A stretch of 64,000 nt of DNA from Symbiodinium natans (lineage: Eukaryota; Sar; Dinophyceae; Suessiales; Symbiodiniaceae), in contig CAJNDS010002302.1 of assembly GCA_905221605.1 (NCBI GenBank), forward strand, positions 1,195,463 to 1,259,462. The letters are read 5' to 3'. Each line of letters begins with the position of its first letter. The first letter of the stretch is position 1. A program made the translations under genes and the position numbers. This document shows, one piece after another, positions 1 through 12,234 of the stretch. The notes below the pieces were generated by a model. That model was not told the origin of the DNA. It did not search any database and was given only the letters and a program-made list of their open reading frames with translations.

Positions 1-483
1 GTAGGCTCTTTCTTGCTAGCCCCGTCAAGGAACCTTCTGACAGAGCTAGAGTGTGTGGCCCCTCATTGCTACTCCACAACGGCTGAAGACTGAACATGGT
101 CGAAGGGTTTAACCCCAACCCCAAGAAAAAGTGCCCAAACGCCCGGCCCCGTACGGGCGCCGCTTCCTCAAACAAGATTTCTGTTTATCAATTGTAAGCC
201 CTCAACCCTGCACTCTAAACCCTAAGCCCAAGCCCCTCTAAAGGGATTGTGGAGTCTAGGGCCGAGGGCTTAAGGCGCTTCTTTTCGAGGCGTGTGCAGC
301 ATATAGACTTGGGGACTCACAGGGCAGGCCCGTAATTAAAACCCACGACCTAAAAACCCTAAAGCCTATAAACCCTATAAACCCTAGAAACCCTAGAAAC
401 CCTAAGTAAAGCCCGAAACCCTACCAAACCCTGGAGGAGGCTTCCCCCTGCCAGCAAGGTACTACCATCCTGTGAACGCTCCG

Positions 484-602
484 GCCGACTCCTCAGGGTT
501 TAGGGTTTAGGGTTCAGGGTTCAGGGTTCAGGGTTTAGGGTTTAGGGTTCAGGGTTCAGGGTTCAGGGTTTAGGGTTCAGGGTTCAGGGTTTAGGGTTTA
601 GG
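484..602 (+). repeat. TTTAGGG/TTCAGGG array
   Basis: About 17 heptamers mixing TTTAGGG and TTCAGGG. Confidence 0.95.
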
Positions 603-1348
603 GGCAGTGCTAAGCAATGAGGGTGATAAGAGCCCACAAAATGGTCATCGCTACAGCTTCCGTAGCTACACAGGGGGCCCGCGCTGTTACAGCCGAAACC
701 GAACAGGACGCAAACAACGCACACTGCAAACTTCAAGCCACTAAACTCCAAATCCAAAGTATTACGGACCCCGGAATTCGAAGCAAGCCTCTGTCTTGAA
801 CCATAAAGTATCGCGAGACTTCCCAGCAGCAAGGTAGGACCTAAAGCCGCTAAACCCTACAGGGTGGGGCCCCCTTACTATACTAACTGTAGTTAAGGGA
901 CTTATAACCTAACTTAGGGTCCTTATAACCCAATTTAGGGCCCTTATAACTCTACTTATAACTAGGGGGCCCCACCCTGTAGACCCCAAACCCCAAACAG
1001 CGCCTTGCCCCTCAAAGCCCCAGCGAGTCTCCTCCGCAGGGGGCCGCAGGGGTGAGCTCTGAGGAACTACCAGTGTTCGGAGATTAGGGTTTAGGGTTGA
1101 GGGTTTAGGGTTTAGGGTTTGTCGTTTTGTTGGGGCCGGGGCACTGTTTGATTCGGATAGGTATTTTGGGGTTGCATAGGACCCTGCCTAGCCCTTGTGC
1201 CTACACTAAACCCAAAGCCTGCACTCCGAAGTCCCCAGTCCTGCCAAAACAGACCCAAAGACCCAAAGGCCCTAAATCCCTCGAACCCTCAAGCCTAGAA
1301 TCTTCGAACCCAAAACCCTAAACGCTAAAACCCCAAAGCCCTAAAAGG

Positions 1349-1424
1349 GTTTAGGGTTTAGGGTTTAGGGTTTAGGGTTTAGGGTTTAATTTGGGTTTAG
1401 GGTTTAGGGTTTAGGGTTTAGGGC
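1349..1424 (+). repeat. TTTAGGG array
   Basis: Telomere-type heptamers with one TTTAATTTGGG interruption, followed by CCCTAAA in opposite orientation (1424-1440). Confidence 0.93.
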
Positions 1425-1536
1425 CCTAAACCCTCTAAACCCAAGGTGCTTTTGAACCACTGGCTCCTCTATCCAGGCCCTGATGATCCCAAAGCCCTGA
1501 GCCCCGCACCCCGCAACGCCCCCCGCCCTCCCGCGG

Positions 1537-1663
1537 GTTCAGGGTTCAGGGTTTAGGGTTTAGGGTTTAGGGGTTTAGGATTTAGGGTTTAGGGTTTAGG
1601 GTTTAGGGTTTAGGGGTTTAGGGGTTTAGGGTTTAGGGGTGTAGGGTGGAGGGTTTAGGGGCC
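1537..1663 (+). repeat. TTTAGGG array with 8-mers
   Basis: TTTAGGG interleaved with TTTAGGGG and variants. Confidence 0.92.
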
Positions 1664-1751
1664 CCTCTCCAGCCTCTGAACCATACCGACCCCCGCTGAA
1701 ACAGAAACTAAAGCCGACCCCAAACCTTATAAACCCGAAATCCTAAAGTCG

Positions 1752-1870
1752 AAGCCCTAAACCCTAGACCCTAAACCCTAAACCCTAAACACTGAGCCCT
1801 AAACCCTAAACCCTAAACCCTAAACCCTAAACCCTGAACCCCAAACCCTGAACCCTGAATCCTGAACCCT
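1752..1870 (-). repeat. CCCTAAA array
   Basis: CCCTAAA on + with CCCTGAA variants at the right end. Confidence 0.92.
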
Positions 1871-2363
1871 ACACCGCCACCAGGCCTCGACAAGCCCCCG
1901 AGAATGGGACGAGGGCGAGGCCTACTGTGTCTTGATGCTGTAGGGTTTAGGGTGTATAGGGTTTGTAGAGTTTATCGGGTTTACAGGGTTTATAGGGTTT
2001 ATGGGGTTCGGGGTTGAAGGTTTCGGTTTAGCGTTTGTTGGGTTTAGGGTTTAGCGTTTTTCGGGCTTAGGGTTCGGTTAAGCGTTTATAGGGTTCAGGG
2101 TCAAAACGCCTCAATGCTTCTGAAGACGGAAGGGCCGCAACGCTGAACACGATATGACGTGACGGCACTTCGCGACCTCGGTATACCTAACTTCTGTTAA
2201 AGTGTGCTTGCTCTTAAGACCTTTGCGACCCAGGGAACGAACTTCTGTGAAAGCGGGCTTGGTCTTATTTCTGTGCAGGGCATATATGTGTGGAAAGCCT
2301 TCGATCTCATGGCCTCAAAACTGGGCGGCTTTTGACTTCTAATATAAATACAATCTTGCCAAA

Positions 2364-2396
<33 letters not shown>

Positions 2397-2529
2397 CATA
2401 TTTGTTTTTTTTGTCGAATTGTATCGGGCCCAGATGGTGCGCCGACCTTCGTCGAGCAATTGCCACTTTGTCGAACGTTCGGCCCTTAAGTTCGGGCTCC
2501 ACAGTTCTTTTTGCTAATTTGCGACCCTC

Positions 2530-2603
2530 CCGAAAACCCGAAAACCCGAAAACCCGAAAACCCGAAAACCCGAAAACCCGAAAACCCGAAAACCCGAAAA
2601 CCC
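2530..2603 (-). repeat. CGAAAACC 8-mer tandem array
   Basis: Nine near-perfect copies of an 8-bp unit (GGGTTTTC on the minus strand), a telomere-like variant homogenised locally. Confidence 0.95.
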
Positions 2604-2740
2604 AACTCCAAATCCCTAAACCCCGAAAGCTTGGGAGTTTCCTCTTCTACTAACACTCCTTAATGCCCCCCCCCCCCCCCTATACTCCCCGTCAAGAACT
2701 GTTAGTACAAATAAGGGGGAACATACCAACCTAAACCCAA

Positions 2741-2826
2741 CTTGGAGGTTCATGGTACTTAGTAACCCAATAGCTGTACTTATACACCAAGTAGAACCCT
2801 ATGAGGGTACATTGGGTTATAGGTAC
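2741..2826. mobile_element. family A element, partial
   Basis: CTTGGAGGTTCATGGTACTT followed by AGTAACCCAATAGCTGTAC; the right end is lost. Confidence 0.6.
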
Positions 2827-2930
2827 GTAAACCCTAAACCCTAAACCCTAAGCCCTAAACCCTAAACCCCAAACCCTAAACCCCAAACCCTAAACCCTAA
2901 AGCCCTTAGGCTCCAAGTAAACCCCTGCAG

Positions 2931-2996
2931 GGCACGCTGTCTCGCAGCCTGACCGACGGCTACAGCTGCTTGCGACCTGCCTCACGATCTTGTGTG
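2931..2996 (+). CDS. weak exon candidate
   Basis: A 66-nt open stretch between a cccctgcag acceptor and a GTATGG donor, preceded by CCCTAAA repeats. Two frames are open, so the coding frame is undetermined and no family is recognised. Confidence 0.25.
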
Positions 2997-3117
2997 GTAT
3001 GGGCCCTAAACCCTAAGCCCGAAGCCCTAAACCCTAAACCCTGAACCCTAAACCCTAAACCCTAAACCCTAAACCCTAAACCCTAACCCTCTAAACCTCA
3101 ACCTAAGCCACCCATAG

Positions 3118-3152
<35 letters not shown>

Positions 3153-4652
3153 AGTCCCCCCCAAAGAACAGACGTGTTAAGCAAGCAAAATGAATCGTAT
3201 CCCGAAACCCAAACCCCAAACCTTAGAAGCCCTAAGCGCTAACCCTAAACCCTAAACACTAAGCTCTAAGCCCTAAACCCTAAACCCTAAACACCCTAAA
3301 GCCATCCCTTTTTCGCGGGCTACTCTGGGACCTGGAATCCCCGGTGTCCAACAGGTTGAACTGTTTAACTTGACGATTTAGTCGTTGAGGTCAGGGTTTA
3401 GGGTTTAGGGTATAGGGTTTAGGGTTCAGGATTTGGGGTTTGTCGTTGGTCGCACCGTCACCGTATCGTGGAACCCGCCCGCAACCACCCAGAGTCAAAC
3501 CTTTTCGTGGTTTAGCCTTGTCTACCCCCCGGTCATAGTAGTTTATACGGTCTCCATAAAGCCCCCTGACCCCTAAACTCTCAACCTTTTCGAGGAATGA
3601 TTTGGTTCCTCAGACCTCCTCGTACGTACCGAGGCCAATACAGCGAACCTTCATTCAGTTCAACACTTGCGAGCATGCCACTTGGGCCCAACATTAGAGT
3701 TTAGGGCGTACGGTTTAGGGTTTAGGGTAGGTAGTAGTTCCCCCCATGTATTTGGAAGCCTCCAGCGTCCCTTCATCGCCCTTATTGACAAGCCTTGTGT
3801 ACGTTCAGGGTTTAGGGTTTAGGGTTTAGGTACCTCACCCGAGAACTCCCGTCCCGAAGTTGTCCTTCATACAGATGTAGGATGTTCGGTGTGGGTTTAG
3901 GGTTCAGGGTTTTGGGTTTTGGTCATGAACCCTAACCCTTCGGGACGCGAGACCTAAGGCCCTAAACCCCTAAACTCTAAACCCGAGGGGAGGGCTGAGT
4001 GGCTGAGATGTCAAACCCCAAGCCCTAAACCCTCAACCCTAAACCCGGCCGGCTCATAGTACCATATGCAACAGCCCGACACTGGCAGGTACTGCAAGAG
4101 CCCAAGCAATTCCCCACCAGATCATCCCCACTTTACTTCCTATATTTATGGGCTTTCCCCAAACTAGGGGACCCCCTCATAGTGCTGCCTTACAGACCCC
4201 CAAAATGAAGCACTAGGAGGCCCTGAGTGGACTGGTCTGCCATTTTCACGTTTGGGCTGCGACGGCGGGGTTTCATGAGCTACCCCCGTTTTTCCTCCCG
4301 ATGAGGTACTAATTCTGTCCGAAAGCGTGGGGGGTGGGGGGGGGGCGGTCGGGGATGGGGTTCAGGGTTACGCGTTGTTTGGTTCATAGTTCCTAGCCGT
4401 GTTCACAATTTAAGAGTGTTGTATCAGAGGTCATGGCTACCAGGCATGTGAAGCCATCAAAGGGTTTCGGAATTTACGGTTCCCCTTGCCTTAGTAAAGG
4501 GCACATCTCTGAAATACATCTCCCTTGCGCAAAGGCATCTAGGTTAGCCAAACCCTAGACCCTAAAACCGAGAACCATGAAAACATTTTCAAAGTGTAGG
4601 TCGAACCTGACATACAAGCCCTGGACCTGTCCAAAGCCCTAAGTATTTGAAT

Positions 4653-4985
4653 ACACACCCCCCCCAGCAGGGACCCCCCGCCCCCCCCCCCCTCTCCCCT
4701 CCCGCCCCCGCCCCCCCCCGGGCCCCCCCCCCCCCCCCCACCCACCCCCGCCCCCCCGCCCCCCCCCCCCCCCACCACCCCCCCCCCCCCCCCACCCCCC
4801 CCCCCCCCCGCACCCCCCCGCCCCCCCCCGCCCCGCCCCCCCCCCCCCCTCCCCCCGCCCCCCCAAGCTCCCGCCCCAACAAGCCCCCCCCGCCCCCCCC
4901 CCGGCCCCCCCCCCCCCCCCCCCCCCAAAACCCCCCCCCCGCCCCCCCACCCCCCCCCCCCACCCCAAAAAAAAAAAAAAAAAAA
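4653..4985. repeat. C-rich tract ending in A homopolymer
   Basis: About 320 bp almost entirely C with scattered A, G, T, then about 19 A. Open frames on either strand are Pro-rich or Gly-rich artefacts. C-runs followed by A-runs are the reverse complement of the T-then-G tracts seen in other elements here. Confidence 0.9.
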
Positions 4986-5156
4986 CATGAACAAAATCTT
5001 CTGAGGGCAATATCGGCTTATTGTTGTCTTTTGGGGTGGTTGCTCAAGCAAGTGATCGCGGAGAAAGGTGGGCCATCGCCGATCACGGTCCATCTAGACG
5101 CTGGCTGTGCAGCTGCTGGACGCAGGCCCAGATGCTTGCAGGATCCCGGGGCCCGT

Positions 5157-5280
5157 TAGGGTTTAGGCTTTAGGGTTTAGGGTTTAGGGTTTAGGGTTTA
5201 GGGTTTAGGGTTTAGGGTTTAGGGTTAGGGTTAGGGTTTAGGGTCAAGGGTTCAGGGTTTAAGGCTGTAGGGTTGAGGGC
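5157..5280 (+). repeat. TTTAGGG array
   Basis: About 9 perfect units then degenerate units. Confidence 0.93.
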
Positions 5281-5747
5281 TGAGGGTTTAGTGCTGACCG
5301 GGGCAGCTAGCAGTTTTCAGCGAATCACATCCCACACCCAAGCCTCAACGCCTCAACCCTCAACCATCGAAAAGCCTCCTTAGCCCTAAACCCTAAGGCC
5401 CAGCAAGTCCTAAACCGTAATTCCAGCAACATCTCCAACACCCAAGACTCCGAATCACCCCCCCCCCTCCCCCCTTCCCCCCAAACAAAAACCAACAAAA
5501 CTCCAGCTCCTTTTGGGTCTCTCGCCCGATGTTGTTTTACAGCTTTGCGCAGCTGTGCTCTTCTTCCCTTTTTCCAGTGTTAGACCCTTCCATACTACAA
5601 GGGGTGCCCTTTGAGTTGAATCGGCTACGGCCTTTGAGATACGTTTTTTTTTCTGTAAAACCTAAACCCTAAACCCTAAACGGTCTTTCCGGAGGAGCTC
5701 ATGCAGGAAACTGTTTCCCTTTTTGGAGCCTAAAAGACCCCTTCAAC

Positions 5748-5861
5748 CTACTATTTGCTTAAGAACTCCAAAAGGAAAAATAACAATCCCTAGATTACCC
5801 TTATAAGGAAAAAACATATGTTTTTGTTTTTTTTTTGGGGGGGTTCTTAAGCAAGTAGTAG
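5748..5861. mobile_element. foldback element with T/G tract
   Basis: CTACTATTTGCTTAAGAACT at left and GTTCTTAAGCAAGTAGTAG at right form about 20-bp inverted repeats; a T-then-G run sits against the right arm. Confidence 0.72.
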
Positions 5862-5971
5862 AAACCAGACAGGGTACCCCTTGTATTCCTTGGCTATTCT
5901 TGGGCCTTAGTGGGCTCTTTTTGTGCTTGAGGGAGGTTTTTTTTGCCCAGCCTTAAACCTTACTTATATAG

Positions 5972-6078
5972 CCCTAAACCCTAAACCCTAAACCCTAAAC
6001 CCTAAACCCTAAACCCTAAACCCTAAACCCTAAACCCTAAACCCTAAACCCTAAACCCTAAACCCTAAACCCTAAACC
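5972..6078 (-). repeat. CCCTAAA array, about 15 units
   Basis: Perfect tandem heptamers on the + strand as CCCTAAA. Confidence 0.96.
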
Positions 6079-6204
6079 TTCCAAAGCAGCCATGGAGGCA
6101 ACCTGGTGCATTGGAGGTCGTCACACACCCAAATAGCTGCGCGGCGTCACTAAGTGAGGGCTGGCTTTTGAGGAGTTTGAAAGGTTTAGGGTTTAGGGTC
6201 AACC

Positions 6205-6237
<33 letters not shown>

Positions 6238-8399
6238 AACCCCTGTAATCCCCAAACCCCGAAAACACCCAAAGCTCCTAAAGACCCTAATTAACCCTTA
6301 ACCCTTACCAAAGCCCTAAAAGCCCTAAACCCCAAACCCCATAAGCCCCCATAAGCCCCTACAAGCCCCAGAAACCCTAAAAGCCCTAAAAGCCCTAAAA
6401 GCCCAGGCCATCCGAGGCGGCAACGCCACCCAAACCTATTCCGTTTAGGGTTTAGGCCTAAACCCAAGGCAACAGTCCACTTCCAAACACTTCTTCAGTT
6501 TGGAAGGGGTTTGAGGCGGTCTTAGTTTCAGGCGCGGTTCCAGCAGAATCAAGGGGGTGCCACGACATTTCAGGGGGGTCCCCGGAGGTCCCAGGGACAC
6601 CCCTGCCTGCCGGCCTGGCACCCCTCCCCCGAGCTGTGGGAGGCGGGCGAACGACCTGGGTCGGCTTGCACCATGTCAAGGGGCTTCGGCGCCGAGTTGG
6701 GGGCCCGATGAAGGAGTATTGGGCAAGCTTGACTGTGGGAGTGCCCCATTATCGATGTGGAAAAACCTGAGCCTTAAACCCTAACACCCTAAACTTGCAT
6801 CAGGGATGAGGGTTTAGCGTTTTGGGTTAGGGCTTGCATGAGAATTCTCAACTTCTCGAGTCACAGGTTCTTAGCATCGAGGATATTCTTCCGGCCAAGA
6901 TAAGCTAGGAGGGGGGTTGGGATGATGTCCTGCAGCTTCTTTGTGGTGGTCGAGGTTTTTTTTTCGGGTTTTGGCACCCTGCTACATTTACATCAAGCCT
7001 GTAAGGATAAGAGGTTGCCCTACTTCTCAAGTCCCACCTAAACGCAGACCCTAAACCCTAAACCCTGAATCCCTTGGGTCCTTTGGGCTTGACCCATGGA
7101 TTGTGCTTGAGGGTTGAGGGTTGAGGGTCTTACTGGCAGCTTGGCGTCACGCCAAAGGCGTGAGTGCCAAAGACAACACAGAGAACGACTTAATCGCATA
7201 TGTTTGTAAACTTACATACATGTATATCTTGTGGATACACAAGTTATTTGCAATATGTATATGTATAAGTATGTGTATATGTATATGTTTATGTGTATGC
7301 CCCCTCCAGGATTGAGGGTTAGGGGAACCGTCCCCCAAAGTACTTGGGCTTAGAGGCTAAGACTTACAAGATTCCCTTCACCTCCCCCCCCCCCCCCCCC
7401 CCGCTCTCCCACCGCCTGGGTCAAGCCCTTTTACCCGGCGACCGCACCCCTTCTGAGGCAGGGTCGGATGATGGTGCGAGGAGGCATCACGTGAGGGTTT
7501 AGGGTGCCCTAAACCTACACCCCACAAGAGTCGAATCTAAAGACGTGCAAGTAGGGGGGGGGGGGAGGGGATGGGTGGCACACGAAAGAAGCTTGGGCTG
7601 GAGGTTTCGGGTTGGGTTCATGGCTCAGGTTTAGGACTCAGGGTTTAGGGCTTGGGGTTTGAGGGGGTCTTATGGTTGGGGGGGGGGAGCTTGGGTTGAG
7701 GGCTTAGGGTTCAGGGTGTAGGCTTTTGGGTTTATTAGGATTCGGGGAGTGGTTTGTCTATGACTCTATGAGGCGGGGGGTAGGCAGCTGCAGCAGATGC
7801 AAGGCGAGCTAGTGAAGATACTCCTGCCTGCTATTTAGGAGATTTTGAGACGCTGAACTGTAAACTCCAAAGCAGGCATAAGGTTTAGGATATAGCGTTT
7901 GGTGCTGCGGGTAGCCTTCAAGTTTTTTGGCTCTGCACAACCCCTGTATAGCCCAAAGTTTCCTGTAAAAACTCATGCATGATTCAAGCAAATTGTAGGG
8001 TCTGGAAGAGTTCCCCAAAACCCTAAAGCTTAAACCCTAAACCCCAAGCTCTAAACCCTAAGCCCTATAAACCCTACCCGTCCAGTCGCATTTGTTTCCG
8101 TCCAATGTAGAGAACCCTTAATGACAAAAGCGCTAAGCTCCTAAACTAGGGTTGGGGTTTTGGGTGTTTTGTTTAGGGTTCAGGGATACAGCCCACAAGG
8201 CTCGGGGCTTGATAGGTACATGAATAGCAGGATGGGTTCGTTCGTTGGGAGAGCAGAAATGTGAGGACCAGACCGGCTATTTTTGGGTGTAGGGTCTAGG
8301 GTTCAGGGTTCGGGGGTTTAGGGTTTCGGGGTTTAAGGGGGTTTAAGGGGTTTAGGGTGCAGGGCCTAGGGTTTGAGATTCCGGGGGTTTTCTGGGCAG

Positions 8400-8462
8400 G
8401 CATACACCTGCCGCCTCTTCTGATGGGGCTGGTTTTGCGCTGGTTTGCTGCACTCGGTTCAG
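8400..8462 (+). CDS. weak exon candidate, hydrophobic
   Basis: Between ttctgggcag and a GTCCCT donor the frame reads IHLPPLLMGLVLRWFAALGS, phase 1 in and out. Could be a membrane segment; no family recognised. Confidence 0.28.
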
Positions 8463-8708
8463 GTCCCTGTCTGTGTCGCATGTAACCTACCAGGGGCCGT
8501 TTAGGATTGAGGGTCAGGGTACAGGGTTTAGGGTGGGGTGGAGAGATTTGGTGTTTCCTTCTTATGGCCATGAATCCGTCCACAGTTCCTGTGTGTATCC
8601 CCCAGCCTGCTCCAAACCCTAAAAAGCCTGGTTTAGGGGTTTAGATTTCGGGTTGAGCTTGTGAGGACATAGCTTGTGTAGGGTTTAGGGTTTCGGGCTT
8701 ATCCCCCT

Positions 8709-8799
8709 GGTGCTTAGCAGGGAATGAGGGAGTTAGGGCCCTTTATATACCTTAAAGGGATTATATAGGGTACTCATTCCCTCCTGCTACTAAGAACCC
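8709..8799. mobile_element. family I MITE/introner-like element
   Basis: Inverted-repeat element with ends GGTGCTTAGCAGGGAATGAG and CATTCCCTCCTGCTACTAAG and a palindromic core around CCTTAAAGG. Confidence 0.7.
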
Positions 8800-8991
8800 A
8801 GCCAGTCTAAACCCTAAACCCTAAACCCTAAACCCTAAACCCTATGTTCGTAAACCTACATGTTGCTTGCGGGGGTCTGCATCGGACCTGAGCGGACACT
8901 GATTTGAAGTGGCACTGGCTCACTTGAGCTTGCCTTCAGCCCAGAGACCTGCAACGTCTAAACCCTAAACCCTAAACCCTAAACCCGAAAC

Positions 8992-9182
8992 CGTACTTGG
9001 AGGTTTAGGGTACTTTGTACCCCAAATTGCATGTGCAGTTTGTAGTTATATCCGACTTATAAGCCCCTTAAGTACCCCCCCCAATAGAGTCATTCATGGG
9101 GTTATCCCTAAACCCCGAAACCCTACACCCTGTTATAAGTACAGTTGTAATTGGGTTACGAAGTACAATGAACCTCCAAAGT
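8992..9182. mobile_element. family A MITE-like element
   Basis: CTTGGAGGTTTAGGGTACTT at left and AAGTACAATGAACCTCCAAAG at right form imperfect inverted repeats; CCCTAAA-like units lie in the middle. Confidence 0.68.
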
Positions 9183-9566
9183 AAGGGGTGGGAGGTTTAG
9201 GGCCACAGATACAGGGTTTGGGACTCTAGGGCTTGTAAGGTTCCTAGGTTTAGGGTTTAGGGTTGAGGGTTTTGGGCTTGTAAGGTTTTTTGGTTTAGGG
9301 TCTAAGGCACGGCTTTGAGGGTTCTAGGGTCTGCGTTTTATAGGGCATTTCGGTCTCTTAGGGTTGAGGGTTTGTGTCCCAAACCCTACTGATTCAGGGA
9401 TTTCGGGTTGAGGGCTATGGTCAGGGTTTAGGGTTTAGGGATTTAGGGTTTAGGGTTTAAGTTTAGGGTTTAGGGTCCGGCTATCAGAAGTAGCCCATCC
9501 TGTCCAAACGCGAAGCCGTGGACTCCAGGCCCTAACCCTAACCCAGAGGGGTATGTCTCCCTTCTT

Positions 9567-9652
9567 ACCCTAAGGCTCTGAGGACTCTTAGTTTGGGGCT
9601 GTTGGGCTGAAAGTGTAGGGTTTTTGGGCTATTTTGAGCCTAAGGGTTAGGG
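9567..9652. mobile_element. family C MITE-like element
   Basis: About 86 bp bounded by ACCCTAAGGCTC and GAGCCTAAGGGT (one mismatch as inverted repeat), with GAGGACTCTTAG and GGGCTATTTTGAGCC inside. Confidence 0.72.
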
Positions 9653-10134
9653 TTCAGGGTTTAGCCCTAAACCCAGCCCTAAACCCTTTGGGGTGACAGG
9701 CCACGAGTGCGCTGCGCAACGGTCGGTGGGTGGGGGGTGGGGGGTGGGGGCTGTGGTTGGACTAGAGATCCTAATCCCTAAACCCCAAACCCTAAACCCG
9801 AAATCCTAAACCCGAAACCAAACCCTAAACCCTAACCACCTATAATGAAGGGTTTGGGACTCTAGCGCGCTTCAGGGCTTAGGGGTCGGGGTTTCGGGTT
9901 TAAGCTTCAAGGTAGGGCTTTGAAGGTTTTAAACTTTAAAGTCTAAGATTTAGAACCCACCACAAAGTTTGAGGGTCATATTTCCCTAAACCCTAAACCC
10001 AGAACCCACCACAAGGTTTAAGGGTCATTCTTCCCTCCCTCTCTTTTTTTGGGGGGGTGTCGGGGCCCTTAAATGATCTCGCTTTTTGTCCCTGCCTTTC
10101 AAGAGCATTCACATGAATTCTGGCCCCTTGTGGG

Positions 10135-10235
10135 TTTAGGGTTTAGGGTTTAGGGTTTAGGGTTTAGGGTTTAGGGTTTAGGGTTTAGGGTTTAGGGTTT
10201 AGGGTTTAGGGTTAGGGTTTAGGGTTTAGGGTTTA
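10135..10235 (+). repeat. TTTAGGG array, about 14 units
   Basis: Nearly perfect tandem heptamers with one TTAGGG. Confidence 0.96.
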
Positions 10236-10532
10236 GGCTTGACGCGACTTACAGGTTCCTTGGTAGGCCTAACCTGGGGAGGGCATGTTGGGCAGTTCTA
10301 CAGCTACTTCTGTCCCATTTCAGGTACTTCTATAACCCTGTCGAGGTTTTTTGACATATGAAGGAGGAGGGGAGTCGGGTTTAGGTGATTGTTGCAGGGC
10401 AATTCAGGAGCGTTCCTGCAGCAAGTTCCTGCCGGGCGGCTGGCTGATGCCAGGGTGACGACTTTTAGGCTTTAGGGTTTAGGGTTTAGGGTTTGGGGTT
10501 TAGAAGTGGAGCCAGCACGCGACACAACCTGA

Positions 10533-10632
10533 GACCCGGGGTAGGCCCTTATTTCCTTTTTTAGGGTTGTCCCTTATAGTGCCCTTAAAACCAAAGAGGG
10601 CACCCGTTTTATTCCTAGGTTACTCCTGGGTC
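10533..10632. mobile_element. family D MITE-like element
   Basis: GACCCGGGGTAGGCCCTTATT at left and ATTCCTAGGTTACTCCTGGG at right; core has GGGTTGTCCCTTATA and AGAGGGCACC. Confidence 0.7.
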
Positions 10633-10940
10633 CAGCAACTTCAGTCGACTGGAATACTCACATTGAAGCGCAAAGTTTCGTGGCGCAGGACCCTGGATTT
10701 CTGATTTCCTTGCCATGTCAAGACCTTGATTCCGCATTCACAAAGAAAACTCCCATGACCCCGCCAAGAAGCAGACTGTGCGGAAGATCCATTGTCTAGG
10801 CTTTACATTCGCAGTTTCTAAGAAGTTTGGTACTTTATGCCCGCGTTTGCGCAGCCCTAAACGCTAAACCCTAAACCCTAAGCCCTAAACCCTAAACAGT
10901 AGTCTTTGTCGTCCCTTGGTTTTCTGCCTCGCTTGCGCAG

Positions 10941-10993
10941 GATGGTTTTGAATGCCGTGGTCATGGCGTGCAGAGCCTTCAACCCCCCAGCGG
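10941..10993 (+). CDS. exon candidate with strong acceptor
   Basis: A pyrimidine-rich acceptor (tttctgcctcgcttgcgcag) follows CCCTAAA repeats. Two frames are open (MVLNAVVMACRAFNPPA or DGFECRGHGVQSLQPPS) to a GT donor (gtggtt). Family unknown. Confidence 0.3.
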
Positions 10994-11883
10994 TGGTTCT
11001 AGGATTCAGAGGCTTCACAAGTTGAAGTCGAACCTTCAAATTAGACCTAAACCTCAACCCAAGTCCCTGATTAGCATTCCGTCGAGCACCTCGAGCCCTC
11101 GCAAGGCATGCTTTTTAGGGCTTGTAGGTTTAGGGTTTATTTAGGGCTTAGGGCTAAACCCTAAACCCTAAACCCTAAACCCCAAACCCTAAACCCTAAA
11201 CCCTAAACCGTGGCTTAGGGTGTAGGGTGTATGGTTTGAGGCTTAGGGGCACTGGACCCCGATACCCTTAGACTCTTGCTGTTTAGGATTCAGGGTCTGC
11301 CACACCCACCTTGCAACCGTTTAGGGTTTAGGGTTTAGGGTTTAGGGCTAACCCCCTCCGGAAAGCCCCGAAAGCAAGAGCTCCAGTAAACCTATAACTC
11401 CACCCTAAACCGGTTTACGCCGCTTACTTCGAGGATTGCAACCCCTGTTGGACTCGCACCATGTCTTTGGTTCTAGAAGACGTCGGCAAAGCTTCATAAG
11501 CCCCAAGTCCTAAATTCAGAAATGCGGACACAATTTAGTGTTTAGGATTTAGGCTCTAGGTTTTAGGGCTTAGGATTTAGGTTGAAGGCATGACTATCGT
11601 CCATGACCCTGTACCGAAGCATTGGCAAACAGCGGCTGCTGATGAGGCTGAGGCCTTGCAGGCTTAGCAGCCCGAAGGCCGGAGCTATACCAGAATTGCC
11701 CCCCCTCCACAATAAACAGTAACTCTTCAGGGTTTAGGGTTTAGGGTTTAGGGTTGAGGGTTGAGATTATTTATGCCCTACATTATGCCTGGAAGAAGAA
11801 CCCCCCCCCCCTCCGCCCCACGTAGCTTAAAACCTAACCCTCTTAATCGCGAGGCCGCGAAGCCTTTCTTCCTCCTGGCTGGC

Positions 11884-12011
11884 TCTTAGTACTGTAGGGA
11901 ATGAAGGAATGAGGGCCCTGTATAATCCCTACATAATCCCTTAAAGGGTATATATATATATGTGTGTATATATATATATATGCCTAATTCCCTCATTCCA
12001 TACTAAGAACC
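11884..12011. mobile_element. family I element with AT core
   Basis: Ends resemble CTTAGTACTGTAGGGAATGA and TCATTCCATACTAAGAACC; the centre is TATA/TGTG repeat after CCCTTAAAGGG. Confidence 0.68.
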
Positions 12012-12146
12012 AGGGGGTCACATCTAACGAGTAGCTCCTTGTGCTCTCCTATGAAGAGGCAAGGCGTTGTTTCCCTGCCGTTTCAAGTGGCCGAAGGGGA
12101 GGAGCGCATGTCAGCAAGTCAATTGCCATTGATCTAATCCCTTTCA

Positions 12147-12234
12147 GGCTCTAAGGACTCTTGGTGCTGGGGTTCGTGGGCCCAAAGGCCTTCTCATTAT
12201 AAGGTTTTTGGGCTATTTTGAGCCTAAGGGTAAG
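12147..12234. mobile_element. family C element
   Basis: AGGCTCTAAGGACTCTTGG then GGGCCCAAAGGCC and GGGCTATTTTGAGCCTAAGG. Confidence 0.72.

Larger units (their letters stand above)
2997..8399. other. repeat-rich non-coding stretch
   Basis: Scattered short CCCTAAA/TTTAGGG runs, the C-rich tract at 4.65 kb, poly-C islands (3121-3150, 6207-6236, 7385-7402), an AT/GT stretch near 7250, and non-repetitive spacers such as 4040-4310 and 6450-6770 without a convincing exon. Confidence 0.6.

Noticed and set aside
4539-5159. Long Gly-rich and Pro-rich open frames
   Set aside because: They are translations of a C homopolymer tract in all frames and on both strands.
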